Below, one piece after another: positions 45,859-54,982 of a DNA stretch of 64,000 nt; position 1 is the first letter of the stretch, and the number at the start of each line of letters is the position of its first letter. Where the stretch lies: contig CAVQJU010000002.1 of assembly GCA_963712905.1 (NCBI GenBank), positions 409,132 through 473,131 on the forward strand, given 5' to 3'. The notes beneath the pieces are model-generated. The model did not search any database. It saw only the letters and a list, made by a program, of their open reading frames with translations, and was not told where the DNA came from. A program made the translations under genes and the position numbers. The stretch is from CAVQJU01 sp963712905. GTDB taxonomy: Bacteria > Acidobacteriota > Vicinamibacteria > Vicinamibacterales > CAVVIG01.

Positions 45859-46973
45859 TGTCCGCGAGAACTTCGACGTCCATTCTGTGTGTCGTGGCGC
45901 TCGTCGCCGGCCTGGCGATCGCGCTGCACGGCCAGGGCCGAGGGGCGCCTCCTGCCGCGCCCGCCGGCCCGCGAATCGGGAAGGTCGAACGCGTCACCGT
46001 TCACGGCAAGTCGCTCGAGGGCAACCTCGAGGCCGACTCGCCCGATCGCGGCGTCACCGTCTATCTCCCGCCGAGCTACCTCTCGGATCAGGCCCGCCGG
46101 TTTCCGGTCGTGTATCTGCTGCACGGCTACGGCGGCAGCGACGACACGTTCACGACGCGGCTGGCCAGGCTTCAGGAGAGCGGCGATCGGCTTGCCGCTG
46201 CCCCAGGCTTCAGCGAGGCCATTGTCGTCACGCCCGACGCGTACACGCTGCACAAGGGCAGCATGTATTCGAATTCGGCGACGACAGGCGATTGGGAGCG
46301 TTTCATCGCCGAGGACCTCGTGGCCTACATGGACAGCCATTACCGGACGCTCGCCAGCCGCGCGAGCCGCGGGCTCGCCGGTCACTCTATGGGTGGGTAC
46401 GGGGTGCTGCGGATCGGGATGAAGCGGCCGGACGTGTTCATGAGCCTGTACATCATGAGCGCGTGCTGCCTCGGCGCCAACCGCAACCCGCGGCCGGACG
46501 CGCTGGCGGCCGCGGAGGCCATCAAGACGCGCGAGCAGGCGGACGAGGCGGCGCGCGCGCCCGGCTTCGGCCCGTCGGTCAGCCTCGCATCGGCGGCCGC
46601 GTGGTCCCCGAATCCCGCCAACCCGCCGCTCTATCTCGATCTTCCCGTGAAGGACGGCAAGGTGCGCCCGGACATCGTCGCGAAGTGGGTGGCGAACGCG
46701 CCGCTCGAGATGCTCGAGCTCGAGCAGTACGCGTCGAACCTGAGGAAGTACTACGCGGTGGCAATCGAGATCGGCACCAGCGACACGCTGCTCGCGTCGA
46801 ACCGCCAGCTGCACGATGCGCTGACGCGTCTTCGCGTGCCGCACGCCTACGAGGAATACGACGGCGACCACACCAACAAGGTGCGCGAACGGATCGAGCG
46901 GAACGTGCTGCCGTTCTTCTCGAAGGACCTGGTGGCGCCCGCGAACCCGACCTCCCCCGCGCCTCAGCCCTGA
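45855..46973 (+). CDS. Exported alpha/beta-hydrolase esterase
   Basis: The ATG at 45855 overlaps the MBL stop. The 372-residue protein has a signal peptide and the Esterase_D-type fold: VVYLLHGYGGSDDTF, the nucleophile elbow GHSMGG with Ser178, and a late His in EYDGDHTNKV, with an acid residue probably in between. It hydrolyses an ester such as an acylglycan or feruloyl or short-chain ester in the periplasm. It likely acts with the MBL protein, since the start-stop overlap couples them. The C-terminus is Pro-rich. Confidence 0.88.
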   Translation: MMSARTSTSILCVVALVAGLAIALHGQGRGAPPAAPAGPRIGKVERVTVHGKSLEGNLEADSPDRGVTVYLPPSYLSDQARRFPVVYLLHGYGGSDDTFTTRLARLQESGDRLAAAPGFSEAIVVTPDAYTLHKGSMYSNSATTGDWERFIAEDLVAYMDSHYRTLASRASRGLAGHSMGGYGVLRIGMKRPDVFMSLYIMSACCLGANRNPRPDALAAAEAIKTREQADEAARAPGFGPSVSLASAAAWSPNPANPPLYLDLPVKDGKVRPDIVAKWVANAPLEMLELEQYASNLRKYYAVAIEIGTSDTLLASNRQLHDALTRLRVPHAYEEYDGDHTNKVRERIERNVLPFFSKDLVAPANPTSPAPQP

Positions 46974-47046
46974 CCGCCAGGCCTGCACGACATGTGAAAC
47001 GTTGGGGAGGGGCTGAGCACCATAGGTTGATGCGGAGGAGACGGCC

Positions 47047-48828
47047 ATGAGACGTGCATTGCTCGTGGGAACGCGGCTGGCCCCTGTTCTGATTGTCCTG
47101 ATTGTCCTGATCGGTGCGTGTTCCAGCAAAGGTCCTGAATCCACGCCGGCCTCGACTCCGGCTCCCGCCGCGAATGTGCCGCCGCTCGAGGAGTATCGCA
47201 ACGGGCTGAGCGATACCGAGCGGCAGGAGTTCTACCATCTGTCCGAAGGCGGCGAGATTCTCCCGCTCGCTCTCCTGCGGGCGCTCACGCGTGCGAGAAC
47301 CCCGCAGGATCCGCCGGGCGGCGGCCTGGTGCCCTTCACGCAGAACCTCGAGCGTTACGGCTTCATCCCCGACGCAGCGAGCAGCCAGAATCCCATCGGC
47401 CTTCCGGTCGGGATGACGGTGGCCCGCTCGCGCCTCACGAACCGGGTGATGGTGGGGTTCAACTGCACGACATGCCACGTCGGCGAGGTGTGGAAGAACG
47501 GCCGCCGTGTGCGCATCGACGGCGGGCCCAACATGATCCGCCTCAACGACATGTTCGGGGACGTCAAGACGGAGCTCGAGGCGACGCTCAAGGAGACCGG
47601 CCGCCGCGAGCGGTTTCTGGCAGACGTGATCCGCTACAAGCGTGAAGACGACGATCGTTTTCCGTCCGATCGGACGGTCGCGGATCGCGTGAAGGATCTC
47701 AGGAGCGACATCGACACGGCCCGGGCCTTCAAGGGTTACATCGAGGCGATGCCGCTGCTGAAGGACATGGCCACCGTCGTGAACGGATATGGGCGCGTGG
47801 ACGCGTTCGGCGTGGCCCGCAACCTGTTGTTCGGCGGCGATGAGCGGAACCGGAAGCCGCAGAACGCCCCCGTGAGCCTCTCCTACATCTGGGGCATGGA
47901 GAACACGGCCTGGCTGCAGTGGGGCGCCAACATGAATTCGGTCATGGAGCGGAACATCGGGCAGTCGCTCGGCGTCGGCGCCGTCTTCAACCCGGATACG
48001 TTCGCGTCCACGTCGCGGCTCGACAACCTCAACAAGCTCGAGCACCTCGCCTACAAGCTGAACCCGCCGGCCTGGCCCGCGGCTGTCTTCGGGGCGGCAG
48101 ACGAAGCGAAGGCGGCCCGCGGACGCGGTGTCTACGACCGGATGTGCGCAAATTGCCACGAGAAGCCGTTCGAGGTCGGCGCGAACGGCCTGGTCTCGTA
48201 TCAGCTGTTCAAGTTGAGCGAAGTCGGGACAAGCCCGCTGGCCGCCGAGAACTTCGATCAGATCGTCCTGGTTGATGGGAAGGAGCTCCGGTTCGCGGAC
48301 GCTGCGTTCAGCGTCCTCGAGAGGCTGAAGAAGCAGTACTACGCCGCCAACAACGTCTCGGAGCAGACGCAGGCCGAATGGGAAGGACGCGCGCGCCGGC
48401 CGGCGCCCCGCATGCGCAGCACGCTCGCGGATGCCGACAAGTATCCAGATTCGAAGGGCGGACGCGTGTACCCGGCGAAGCCCCTGGCGGGGATCTGGGC
48501 TACGGCGCCGTATCTGAACAACGGATCGGTGGCCAACATGTGGGATCTCCTCACCGCGCCCGAGGCGCGGCCCGCGAAGTTTCCCCTGGGCTCGCGGGAG
48601 TACGACACGGAGAAGCTGGGTTACTCGACGATAGCGAACCCTGCGTCACCGGCGCCGGCGTGGGAATTCGACACGACGCTGCCGTCGAACTCGAACCGCG
48701 GCCACGTGTACGGCACGAAACTGTCCGACGACGACAAGTGGGCGCTGATCGAGTTCCTGAAGGTCCTGCGGCCCGGTGACATCAAGAAAGATCCCGTGCG
48801 GCGCGCGTCAGGTACATCGGCGGATTGA
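47047..48828 (+). CDS. Di-haem cytochrome lipoprotein, RoxA/CCP-like
   Basis: The 593-residue lipoprotein (LIGAC, Cys25) follows a GGAGGAG Shine-Dalgarno. Two haem sites are present: C140-T-T-C-H144 and C367-A-N-C-H371. The large C-terminal part contains AKPLAGIWATAPYLNNGSVANMWDLL, a block typical of RoxA/rubber-oxygenase and di-haem peroxidase relatives, and the middle has a family YIWGMENTAWLQWGANMN. A periplasmic redox or oxygenase role is likely, but which is unclear. The DNA for the leader carries short direct repeats (CTGATTGTC twice) that encode LIVLIVLI. Confidence 0.82.
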   Translation: MRRALLVGTRLAPVLIVLIVLIGACSSKGPESTPASTPAPAANVPPLEEYRNGLSDTERQEFYHLSEGGEILPLALLRALTRARTPQDPPGGGLVPFTQNLERYGFIPDAASSQNPIGLPVGMTVARSRLTNRVMVGFNCTTCHVGEVWKNGRRVRIDGGPNMIRLNDMFGDVKTELEATLKETGRRERFLADVIRYKREDDDRFPSDRTVADRVKDLRSDIDTARAFKGYIEAMPLLKDMATVVNGYGRVDAFGVARNLLFGGDERNRKPQNAPVSLSYIWGMENTAWLQWGANMNSVMERNIGQSLGVGAVFNPDTFASTSRLDNLNKLEHLAYKLNPPAWPAAVFGAADEAKAARGRGVYDRMCANCHEKPFEVGANGLVSYQLFKLSEVGTSPLAAENFDQIVLVDGKELRFADAAFSVLERLKKQYYAANNVSEQTQAEWEGRARRPAPRMRSTLADADKYPDSKGGRVYPAKPLAGIWATAPYLNNGSVANMWDLLTAPEARPAKFPLGSREYDTEKLGYSTIANPASPAPAWEFDTTLPSNSNRGHVYGTKLSDDDKWALIEFLKVLRPGDIKKDPVRRASGTSAD

Positions 48829-48900
48829 GCGACGCTCCGGCGGCGCCGATCGGTGATAGAGTCCTCCCGAAACGAGCGTCCGTTCACGATGGAGCGTGTG

Positions 48901-49680
48901 ATGACGAACACCTGTCGCACGATCGGCCGCAGCCTTGTCGTACTCGCCCTGACTCTCCTCGTCACCGCGCCAGCATCCGCCGAGCCGATCAAATACGCGA
49001 TGGTCAACGCGGTGTTCGGCGATGGGGGGACCGCGGTCGGATATGTCGTCCTGGACAGCCCGAGCGATCCCATGGCGTTGCCCATCGTCACGGACTGGGC
49101 AATCACCGTGACCGGCGGAAACTTCCCGCGATACGCATACGACCCCATGTCGAGCACCGTCGAGGTGCTTGGCGGAAACCCCGGCGCGATCGTGTTCCAC
49201 GGCAAGCAGACGATCCCGCCGACGTGCGGGGGCGTACCGCGCCATATACAAATCGGCGTCCTGAGCTTCGCCGGGGCAAGCGAGACCTGTTCGGCGGAAC
49301 GCAGCTTCACCGGCAGCTTTCAACAGGTCCCCGGACCCCTCATCACGGTGAAGGCGGATAACCAGCACACTGCGACGCGGTCGATCATCACCGGCGGCTT
49401 TGTGCGTTTCAGCCTCGATCTCTCGCCGTCTGGTTCGACGGCGGATCTCGACTGGTACATGGCGATTGTCTGGGAGGCTCAGGCCTACTGGGTGACTCCG
49501 GCGGGGACGTCGTTGACGCCGGCGTCGTTCGGTCGAGGGCCGGCCATAACAGTAAACAACCAGACCCTGTTTTTCTGGCCGATTAGCGGAACGACCGTGT
49601 CAACGTGGGTCTTCGCAGCGGATGGACCGAATCTCGTCTCGGTTGATCACATGACCGCGCATATCGTCCCGAGCCCCTGA
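48901..49680 (+). CDS. Exported protein of unknown function
   Basis: The ATG at 48901 lies 6 bases after GGAG and is preferred over the upstream ATG at 48889. The 259-residue product has a signal peptide (cut after APASA). The mature part is beta-rich with features such as YVVLDSPSDPMALPIVTDWAI, SETCSAERSFTGSF and LDWYMAIVWEAQAYWVT. It shares the composition of choice-of-anchor type proteins, but no PEP-CTERM is present. The function is unknown. It is followed by a possible promoter for the DUF4239 gene. Confidence 0.72.
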   Translation: MTNTCRTIGRSLVVLALTLLVTAPASAEPIKYAMVNAVFGDGGTAVGYVVLDSPSDPMALPIVTDWAITVTGGNFPRYAYDPMSSTVEVLGGNPGAIVFHGKQTIPPTCGGVPRHIQIGVLSFAGASETCSAERSFTGSFQQVPGPLITVKADNQHTATRSIITGGFVRFSLDLSPSGSTADLDWYMAIVWEAQAYWVTPAGTSLTPASFGRGPAITVNNQTLFFWPISGTTVSTWVFAADGPNLVSVDHMTAHIVPSP

Positions 49681-49684
49681 GTTC

Positions 49685-49712
49685 TTGGCCCGCTTCGGCG
49701 TAGCGGTATAAC
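49685..49712 (+). promoter_or_regulatory. Possible sigma-70 promoter of the DUF4239 gene
   Basis: TTGGCC (49685-49690) and TATAAC (49707-49712) are separated by 16 bases and lie just before the start codon at 49725, implying an mRNA leader of only a few bases. They match the consensus at 4/6 and 5/6 positions. There is no Shine-Dalgarno in the short leader. Confidence 0.35.
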
Positions 49713-49724
49713 ATCCGCGCCAGC

Positions 49725-50516
49725 ATGGTGACCCAATACACGACTGTCCTCGACGCGCTCCCGCTATGGGGCTTGTTCCTCGCCATCGTTGCGCTCGTTC
49801 TGGCAGCCATCGAGGGTGGCCACCGGCTGGGAAGCTACCGGCACGGCCTGCCAGGCCGCGAGAAGGACGCACCTGTCGGTGCGATGGTTGGCGCCATGCT
49901 GGGGCTGCTGGCGTTCATGCTGGCGTTCACGTTCGGAATGGCGGCGTCGCGCTTCGATACCCGGAAACAACTGGTGATCGAAGAAGCCAACGCGATCGGC
50001 ACGACGTATCTACGGACGGCGATGCTCCCGGAGCGGCGCGACGAGATTCGCGTTCTTCTCCGGTCCTACGTGGATACTCGCCTCGCAGCCGTCGGGTCTG
50101 TCCGGGTGGCGAACGAAGTTTTGAAGTCTGAAGACATACAGGGCCAGTTGTGGTCGGCAGCGACCGCGGTCGCGCTGGAGCACCCCGATTCGATCATCGT
50201 GGGCCTGTTCGTCGACTCGCTCAATCAAGTGATTGATCTCCATGCGAAACGAGTGGCCGCCGGCTTGAGGAACCGTATCCCGGGCACCATCTGGGCGGCG
50301 CTGCTCACGATCGCCACGCTGTCACTGGCCGCGATGGGCTATCACTCGGGGCTTGTGGGCACGGTCCGGTCGCTCGCCGTCATCGTCGTTGCCGTCACTT
50401 TTTCCGCGGTCATCGCGCTCATCGCGGATCTGGACCGCCCGCAGGAAGGGGCGCTGACCGTGAGCCAGCAGGCCCTCATCGATGTTCGGCAGTCGATGAA
50501 CCCGCCCCGGAAGTAA
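49725..50516 (+). CDS. DUF4239 (bestrophin-like) membrane protein
   Basis: The 263-residue protein has four predicted TM helices (about 13-30, 53-72, 188-207 and 217-238) around a soluble helical segment. It has the DUF4239 pattern of GAMLGLLAFMLAFTFGMAASRFDTRKQLVIEEANAIGTTYLR. This family resembles bestrophin channels in layout; function and ion are unknown. It is convergent with the phosphatase gene, only three bases apart. Confidence 0.88.
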   Translation: MVTQYTTVLDALPLWGLFLAIVALVLAAIEGGHRLGSYRHGLPGREKDAPVGAMVGAMLGLLAFMLAFTFGMAASRFDTRKQLVIEEANAIGTTYLRTAMLPERRDEIRVLLRSYVDTRLAAVGSVRVANEVLKSEDIQGQLWSAATAVALEHPDSIIVGLFVDSLNQVIDLHAKRVAAGLRNRIPGTIWAALLTIATLSLAAMGYHSGLVGTVRSLAVIVVAVTFSAVIALIADLDRPQEGALTVSQQALIDVRQSMNPPRK

Positions 50517-50518
50517 CC

Positions 50519-51901
50519 TTAGACGACGCGCTTCACGACCACGGCCGTGAGGTCGTCCAGCTGCCTCGTTCCGCCCGCAAAGCGGACGACGGCCTCGTGA
50601 AGGCTGGAGATGATCTGTGAGGCGGGCAGGTTGCGCGCAGCCCGGATGGTCTCTTGCAGCCGTGCGATGCCGAAGTCATCGCCTCCCGCATTTTCCCACT
50701 CGAAGAACCCGTCGGTGAGGAGCACGAGCAGATCGCCTGCCGCCAGCCGGATTTTCTGTGCCGGCCCATAAGGCATGGTGGGGATGATTCCGAACGGGAT
50801 GCCATGCGCGTCGAAGCTCTGGACGCGATCGTCCGACGCCGTGTAGAGGAGCAGTGGACCATGACCGGCGGAGAGTAGGTCGAGCCGCCCCTCCGTGGGT
50901 TCCAGCGCGGCCGCCACGAACGTCACCAGCTTGCCGGGCGGTAAGTCGTCACAGAGAAGCCGGTTCAAGTGGCCCACAATCGCGCCAAGGTCTGACTGCT
51001 CGGCCATGCCGGCCCGAGTGTAGGCATGACAGGTCGCCGCGATGAGGGCTGCACCGATGCCGTGGCCGGTGACGTCCGCGAGCGTGAACGCCACGCGTCC
51101 ATCGGGGAGGTCCTGCCAGCCGAAGTAATCCCCGCCAGTCTGGTCCGCCGGCTGATTCCAGCCGGCCACATCGTACCCGGCCAAACGCGGCGCCTCTTTC
51201 GGCAGCAGCGCCTGCTGGATGGTGCGCGCGGTTTCGAGCTCGCCCCGTATCCGCTCCACCTCGCGCGCTTCCTGCAGCGCAACGCTCACGTGGCCTCGTA
51301 TCTGACGCGCCACTTCGCCGGCGACCAATCCCGCGACCAGGATGACGACGATGTTGCCGACGTAAAACTCGATTGGATAGAGGCCTGTCCCCAGGTCGGG
51401 CGTCGGATAACGGGCGAACACGTAGATCACGACAGCCGAATAACCGACGGCCGAGCAGAGGCCCGAGAGGCGTGCCAGGGTCGGACTCAGCCGAAGCGTC
51501 GACAGCGAAATGAAGAGAAAGTAGATTGGCACGACCGGCGCCACGAGGGCGGCGTACGGACGGGTCATGCCCATCGCGATGAGCACGCCGAGGCCGACGG
51601 TCGGAAAGAGCGCCTCGACGACGACGTTGCCGATCCAGCGGGCACGGTGCGGTTCGGTTCCCTCTCTCAAGGCACGAGTCACGCGCCGGAGGGTCAGCGC
51701 TTCATAGGCGATCATCACGCCGAAAAAGGCCGCGAAGATCGCCAGGCCCCGCGCGCCGTCGATGCCCTCGAGCACGAGCCTTCGGGCCACCGTGACGACG
51801 AACAGCAGGCACAGGACGATCAGGATCGCGATGATGCGTATCCGATCGCTTCGAAGCGCCGCCTGTCTGAGGGTCTTCGAGTCGAGCTCCGTGCTCTCCA
51901 C
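50519..51901 (-). CDS. Membrane-bound SpoIIE-type PP2C phosphatase
   Basis: The 460-residue protein begins with a GTG. Six membrane helices (about 20-200) precede a short coiled coil (LQEAREVERIRGELETARTIQQALLP). The SpoIIE/PP2C domain follows: GGDYFGWQDLPDGRVAFTLADVTGHGIGAALIA, with metal-binding Asp in GGDYF and DVTGHG and a late DDLTAVVVKR. These enzymes dephosphorylate anti-sigma antagonists (RsbU/RsbP-like). The helical sensor part senses an unknown signal. It is divergent from the sugar ABC operon. Confidence 0.92.
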   Translation of the reverse strand: MESTELDSKTLRQAALRSDRIRIIAILIVLCLLFVVTVARRLVLEGIDGARGLAIFAAFFGVMIAYEALTLRRVTRALREGTEPHRARWIGNVVVEALFPTVGLGVLIAMGMTRPYAALVAPVVPIYFLFISLSTLRLSPTLARLSGLCSAVGYSAVVIYVFARYPTPDLGTGLYPIEFYVGNIVVILVAGLVAGEVARQIRGHVSVALQEAREVERIRGELETARTIQQALLPKEAPRLAGYDVAGWNQPADQTGGDYFGWQDLPDGRVAFTLADVTGHGIGAALIAATCHAYTRAGMAEQSDLGAIVGHLNRLLCDDLPPGKLVTFVAAALEPTEGRLDLLSAGHGPLLLYTASDDRVQSFDAHGIPFGIIPTMPYGPAQKIRLAAGDLLVLLTDGFFEWENAGGDDFGIARLQETIRAARNLPASQIISSLHEAVVRFAGGTRQLDDLTAVVVKRVV

Positions 51902-51975
51902 GACGCGGAGTATAGTCCGGTAGCTCTACCACAAGCCCAGCGGACCCTTTTGAAGGCAGTACGAGATGATGGCGC

Positions 51976-53250
51976 ATGCGGCGCGTCCTCACTCTCGGCC
52001 TTCTGGTCGTGGCGGGATACGCCCTCGCCTGCGGACCACCCCACGACGCGACGACACAGCTGACGTTTTCTGGCAGTGCGCTCGGACCCGAGGGCGACGT
52101 TGTACGGCGCCAGCTCGCTCGTTTCGCAGAGCGGCGTCCCGGAGTGCGCGTGGAGCTGCAGGTCACACCCGACTCGGCGGATCAACGCCATCAGCTCTAC
52201 GTGCAGTGGCTCAACGCCCGCGCGCCGACACCGGACATTCTGCAGCTCGACGTCATCTGGATGTCGGAGTTTGCGGCGGCCGGATGGATTCTGCCGCTCG
52301 ACGCGTTCGAGCCCGGCGTCGACGATTTCCTGCCGGCGGCGGTCGCGGCCGCTCGCTGGAGAGGTTCGCTGTACGCGATACCCTGGTTCGTCGACGTCGG
52401 GTTGCTCTATTGGCGGACGGATCTCGTGGACCATGCGCCACGATCCCTCGTCGAGCTGCGACAGATGGCGCTTCGACTGCGCGAGGCACGCTCCACACGT
52501 TTCGGGCTGGTCTGGCCGGGCGCGCGCTACGAAGGGCTCGTCACGGTGTTCCTCGAGCACCTTGCGGCGTTCGGCGGCGGTATTCTCGACCCGAGCGGGC
52601 GCGTGATCGTCGACGATCCAGCGGCGATCCGCGCGCTGGATTTCATGGCGAACGCGGTCAACGTCGATCGGATTGTCCCTTCGGCCGCGCTGACGTGGCA
52701 GGAAGAACAGGTGCGCTTCGCGTTCCAGAATGGTGAAGCGGCTTTCATGCGCAACTGGCCGTATGCGTGGACGCTGCTGCAGGACGAATCGCGATCGCGC
52801 GTCGCACGACGCTTTGCCGTGGCGCCGTTTCCGGCGGGGGACGGCGGTCAGCCGGCTGCCGCGCTCGGCGGCGCCCAGCTGGCCATCAACGCCCGGAGCG
52901 CCCACCCCGAGCTCGCCTTTGAGCTCGTGGCATTTCTGACCGCGCCCGAGCAGATGGTCGAGCGTGCCCGCCTGGCTGCACAGCTGCCGCCTCGCCGTTC
53001 GCTTTACGAGACGCCCGAGCTCGCCGCGGCGCTGCCGATTCCGATCGATCAGGTTCGCCGCGTGCTCGAGGCTGCCGTCCCGAGGCCGGCGACGCCGGTC
53101 TACAGTGAGCTGTCGGAGATTCTGCAGGTGCGGATCCACCGCGCCCTGACTGGACAGCAGCCTCCGGAGGCCGCCCTCCGGGATGCGGCGCGCGAGATGC
53201 GTACGGTGCTGACGCGCACCGGCCTGTCCACGGAAGGCCCGGCGCAGTGA
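51976..53250 (+). CDS. ABC sugar importer, solute-binding lipoprotein
   Basis: The 424-residue protein has a lipobox (YALAC) and the SBP_bac_1/8 fold (LTFSGSALGPEGDVVRRQLARFAERRPGVRVEL; VDVGLLYWRTDLVD; GEAAFMRNWPYAW). It matches LpqY/ThuE/MalE-like receptors for trehalose, maltose or related sugars. It captures the sugar in the periplasm and delivers it to the permeases. The stop overlaps the first permease (GTGA). It is the first gene of the operon. Confidence 0.93.
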   Translation: MRRVLTLGLLVVAGYALACGPPHDATTQLTFSGSALGPEGDVVRRQLARFAERRPGVRVELQVTPDSADQRHQLYVQWLNARAPTPDILQLDVIWMSEFAAAGWILPLDAFEPGVDDFLPAAVAAARWRGSLYAIPWFVDVGLLYWRTDLVDHAPRSLVELRQMALRLREARSTRFGLVWPGARYEGLVTVFLEHLAAFGGGILDPSGRVIVDDPAAIRALDFMANAVNVDRIVPSAALTWQEEQVRFAFQNGEAAFMRNWPYAWTLLQDESRSRVARRFAVAPFPAGDGGQPAAALGGAQLAINARSAHPELAFELVAFLTAPEQMVERARLAAQLPPRRSLYETPELAAALPIPIDQVRRVLEAAVPRPATPVYSELSEILQVRIHRALTGQQPPEAALRDAAREMRTVLTRTGLSTEGPAQ

Positions 53251-54158
53251 ATCAACGGGCGGCGCCGGCCGAACGCAGTGAGACACGACTGGCCTGGCTT
53301 CTGGTTGCGCCGGCGCTGGCGATCGTCCTCCTCGTGGCGTTGGTACCGATCGCCGTGACCGCGTGGGAAGCGCTCCACGTCCACGATCTGCGCCTGCCCT
53401 GGCTGGGCACGCCGTTCATCGGCGCCGGGAACTTCGTGGAAGCGGCCGGCGATCCCCGTTTCGGCGCGGCTCTTTTTCACACGGTGGCGTTCGCCCTGGT
53501 CAGCGTACCGCTCGAACTGATGCTTGGCCTTGCCCTCGCGGTGATGATGCACTCCGTCGTGCGGGGCCGGGCGTTCATCCGCGTCTCCGCGCTGCTGCCC
53601 TGGGCGATTCCGACCGTCGTGGCGGCCCTGCTATGGCGGTTCATGTTCGAAGCCCGGACCGGCATCCTGGCGTCGTTGTTTCAGAGGTTCGGGCTGGTCG
53701 GCCCTGCGTTCGACTGGTTCGTGCATCCGCTCGCGGCCTGGGTACCAATCATTGCCGCCGACGTCTGGAAGACGACACCCTTCGTGGCCATCCTGCTTCT
53801 GGCGGGCTTGGAGACGATCGACCCGGCGCTCGGGGAAGCGGCGCGGATCGACGGCGCGAGCCCGGCCAGGGCGTTCCGCACGATCACGCTGCCGCTGCTC
53901 ACTCCCGCGCTCGTCGTTGCCGCGGCATTTCGGATGCTCGACGCGCTGCGGCTGTTCGATCTGGCGTACGTGGTCACGGGCGGCGGCCCGGGCACGGCCA
54001 CCGAGCCGCTGTCGCTGTATGCGTTTATCGCGCTGATGCAGCGCCTGCGCTTCGGCTACGGTTCCGCGCTGTCGGTGACTGTCTTCCTGCTGACCTTCGC
54101 CTTCGCCCTCGTGTGGGTGCGCGCCCTCGGACGCTCGCTGACCGGAGCCCGATCGTGA
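53247..54158 (+). CDS. ABC sugar importer, MalF-like permease
   Basis: The 303-residue protein has six TM helices and the ATPase-contact EAA loop (EAARIDGASPARAFRTITLP). It starts at a GTG within the binding-protein stop, so it is translationally coupled, and its own stop overlaps the next gene. It makes half of the transmembrane channel of the importer with the following permease. It belongs to the sugar ABC permease family near SugA/MalF. Confidence 0.95.
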   Translation: MNQRAAPAERSETRLAWLLVAPALAIVLLVALVPIAVTAWEALHVHDLRLPWLGTPFIGAGNFVEAAGDPRFGAALFHTVAFALVSVPLELMLGLALAVMMHSVVRGRAFIRVSALLPWAIPTVVAALLWRFMFEARTGILASLFQRFGLVGPAFDWFVHPLAAWVPIIAADVWKTTPFVAILLLAGLETIDPALGEAARIDGASPARAFRTITLPLLTPALVVAAAFRMLDALRLFDLAYVVTGGGPGTATEPLSLYAFIALMQRLRFGYGSALSVTVFLLTFAFALVWVRALGRSLTGARS

Positions 54159-54979
54159 GCGCCCGACCCGCGGCCATCGTCCTGGCGGCCGCAGGCGCCC
54201 TGCTCATGGCCGCGTTGCTCTTTCCGATCTATTGGATGCTCGCCGCGTCGCTGATGCCGGAGTCGCGGCTCTTCGAGCCGGGTCCGCTCCTGCCGGCCGC
54301 GGTCACGTTCGAGCACTACCGCGCACTCTTCGACGAGCGCGATTTCCTCGTTCCCATTCGCAATTCACTCATCGTCTCCGGGCTGACGACGATCGTGGCC
54401 GTGCCGGTGGCTGCGCTCTGTGCGTACGCGCTGGCCCGGCTGCGAATGCGTGGAAAGGGCCTGCTGCTCGCGTCCGTCCTCGCCGTCTCCATGTTTCCGC
54501 AGATCTCGATCGTGCCGCCGCTCTACCTGATCCTTCGCGAGCTTCGGCTTCTGAATACGTACGCCGGGCTGGTGCTTCCGTACCTGACGTTCTCGATGCC
54601 GCTCGCCATCTGGCTGCTGACAGGATTCTTCCGCCAGCTTCCGCGGGATCTCGAAGAGGCGGCGATGCTGGACGGCGCCACGCGGATGCGAACGCTGCGC
54701 GACGTGGTGCTGCCTCTGGCCGCCCCGGGGGTTGCGAGCACGGCCATCCTGACGTTTCTCTACTGCTGGAACGAGTTTCTCTTCGCGCTCTCGTTCACGC
54801 TCGGCCCCGACCGCTACACGGTTCCGGTCGCGATCATGCTGTTCCGCGGCCGCTATCAGGTGCCATGGGGCGAGGTGCTCGCGGCAGCCGTGCTGGCGAC
54901 GATTCCCGTCGCGCTGCTGGTCCTGGCGTGTCAGCGCCGCATTGTCGCCGGCCTGACCGTCGGCGCCACGAAAGGGTGA
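54155..54979 (+). CDS. ABC sugar importer, MalG-like permease
   Basis: Starting at the GTG at 54155, which overlaps the previous stop (GTGA), the 274-residue protein has six TM helices. Its EAA motif (EEAAMLDGATRMRTLRDVVLP) contacts the ATPase. It pairs with the MalF-like permease to form the channel. It matches SugB/MalG-type permeases, with the usual C-terminal TM and RIVAGLTVGATKG ending. Confidence 0.95.
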   Translation: MSARPAAIVLAAAGALLMAALLFPIYWMLAASLMPESRLFEPGPLLPAAVTFEHYRALFDERDFLVPIRNSLIVSGLTTIVAVPVAALCAYALARLRMRGKGLLLASVLAVSMFPQISIVPPLYLILRELRLLNTYAGLVLPYLTFSMPLAIWLLTGFFRQLPRDLEEAAMLDGATRMRTLRDVVLPLAAPGVASTAILTFLYCWNEFLFALSFTLGPDRYTVPVAIMLFRGRYQVPWGEVLAAAVLATIPVALLVLACQRRIVAGLTVGATKG

Positions 54980-54982
54980 GCC

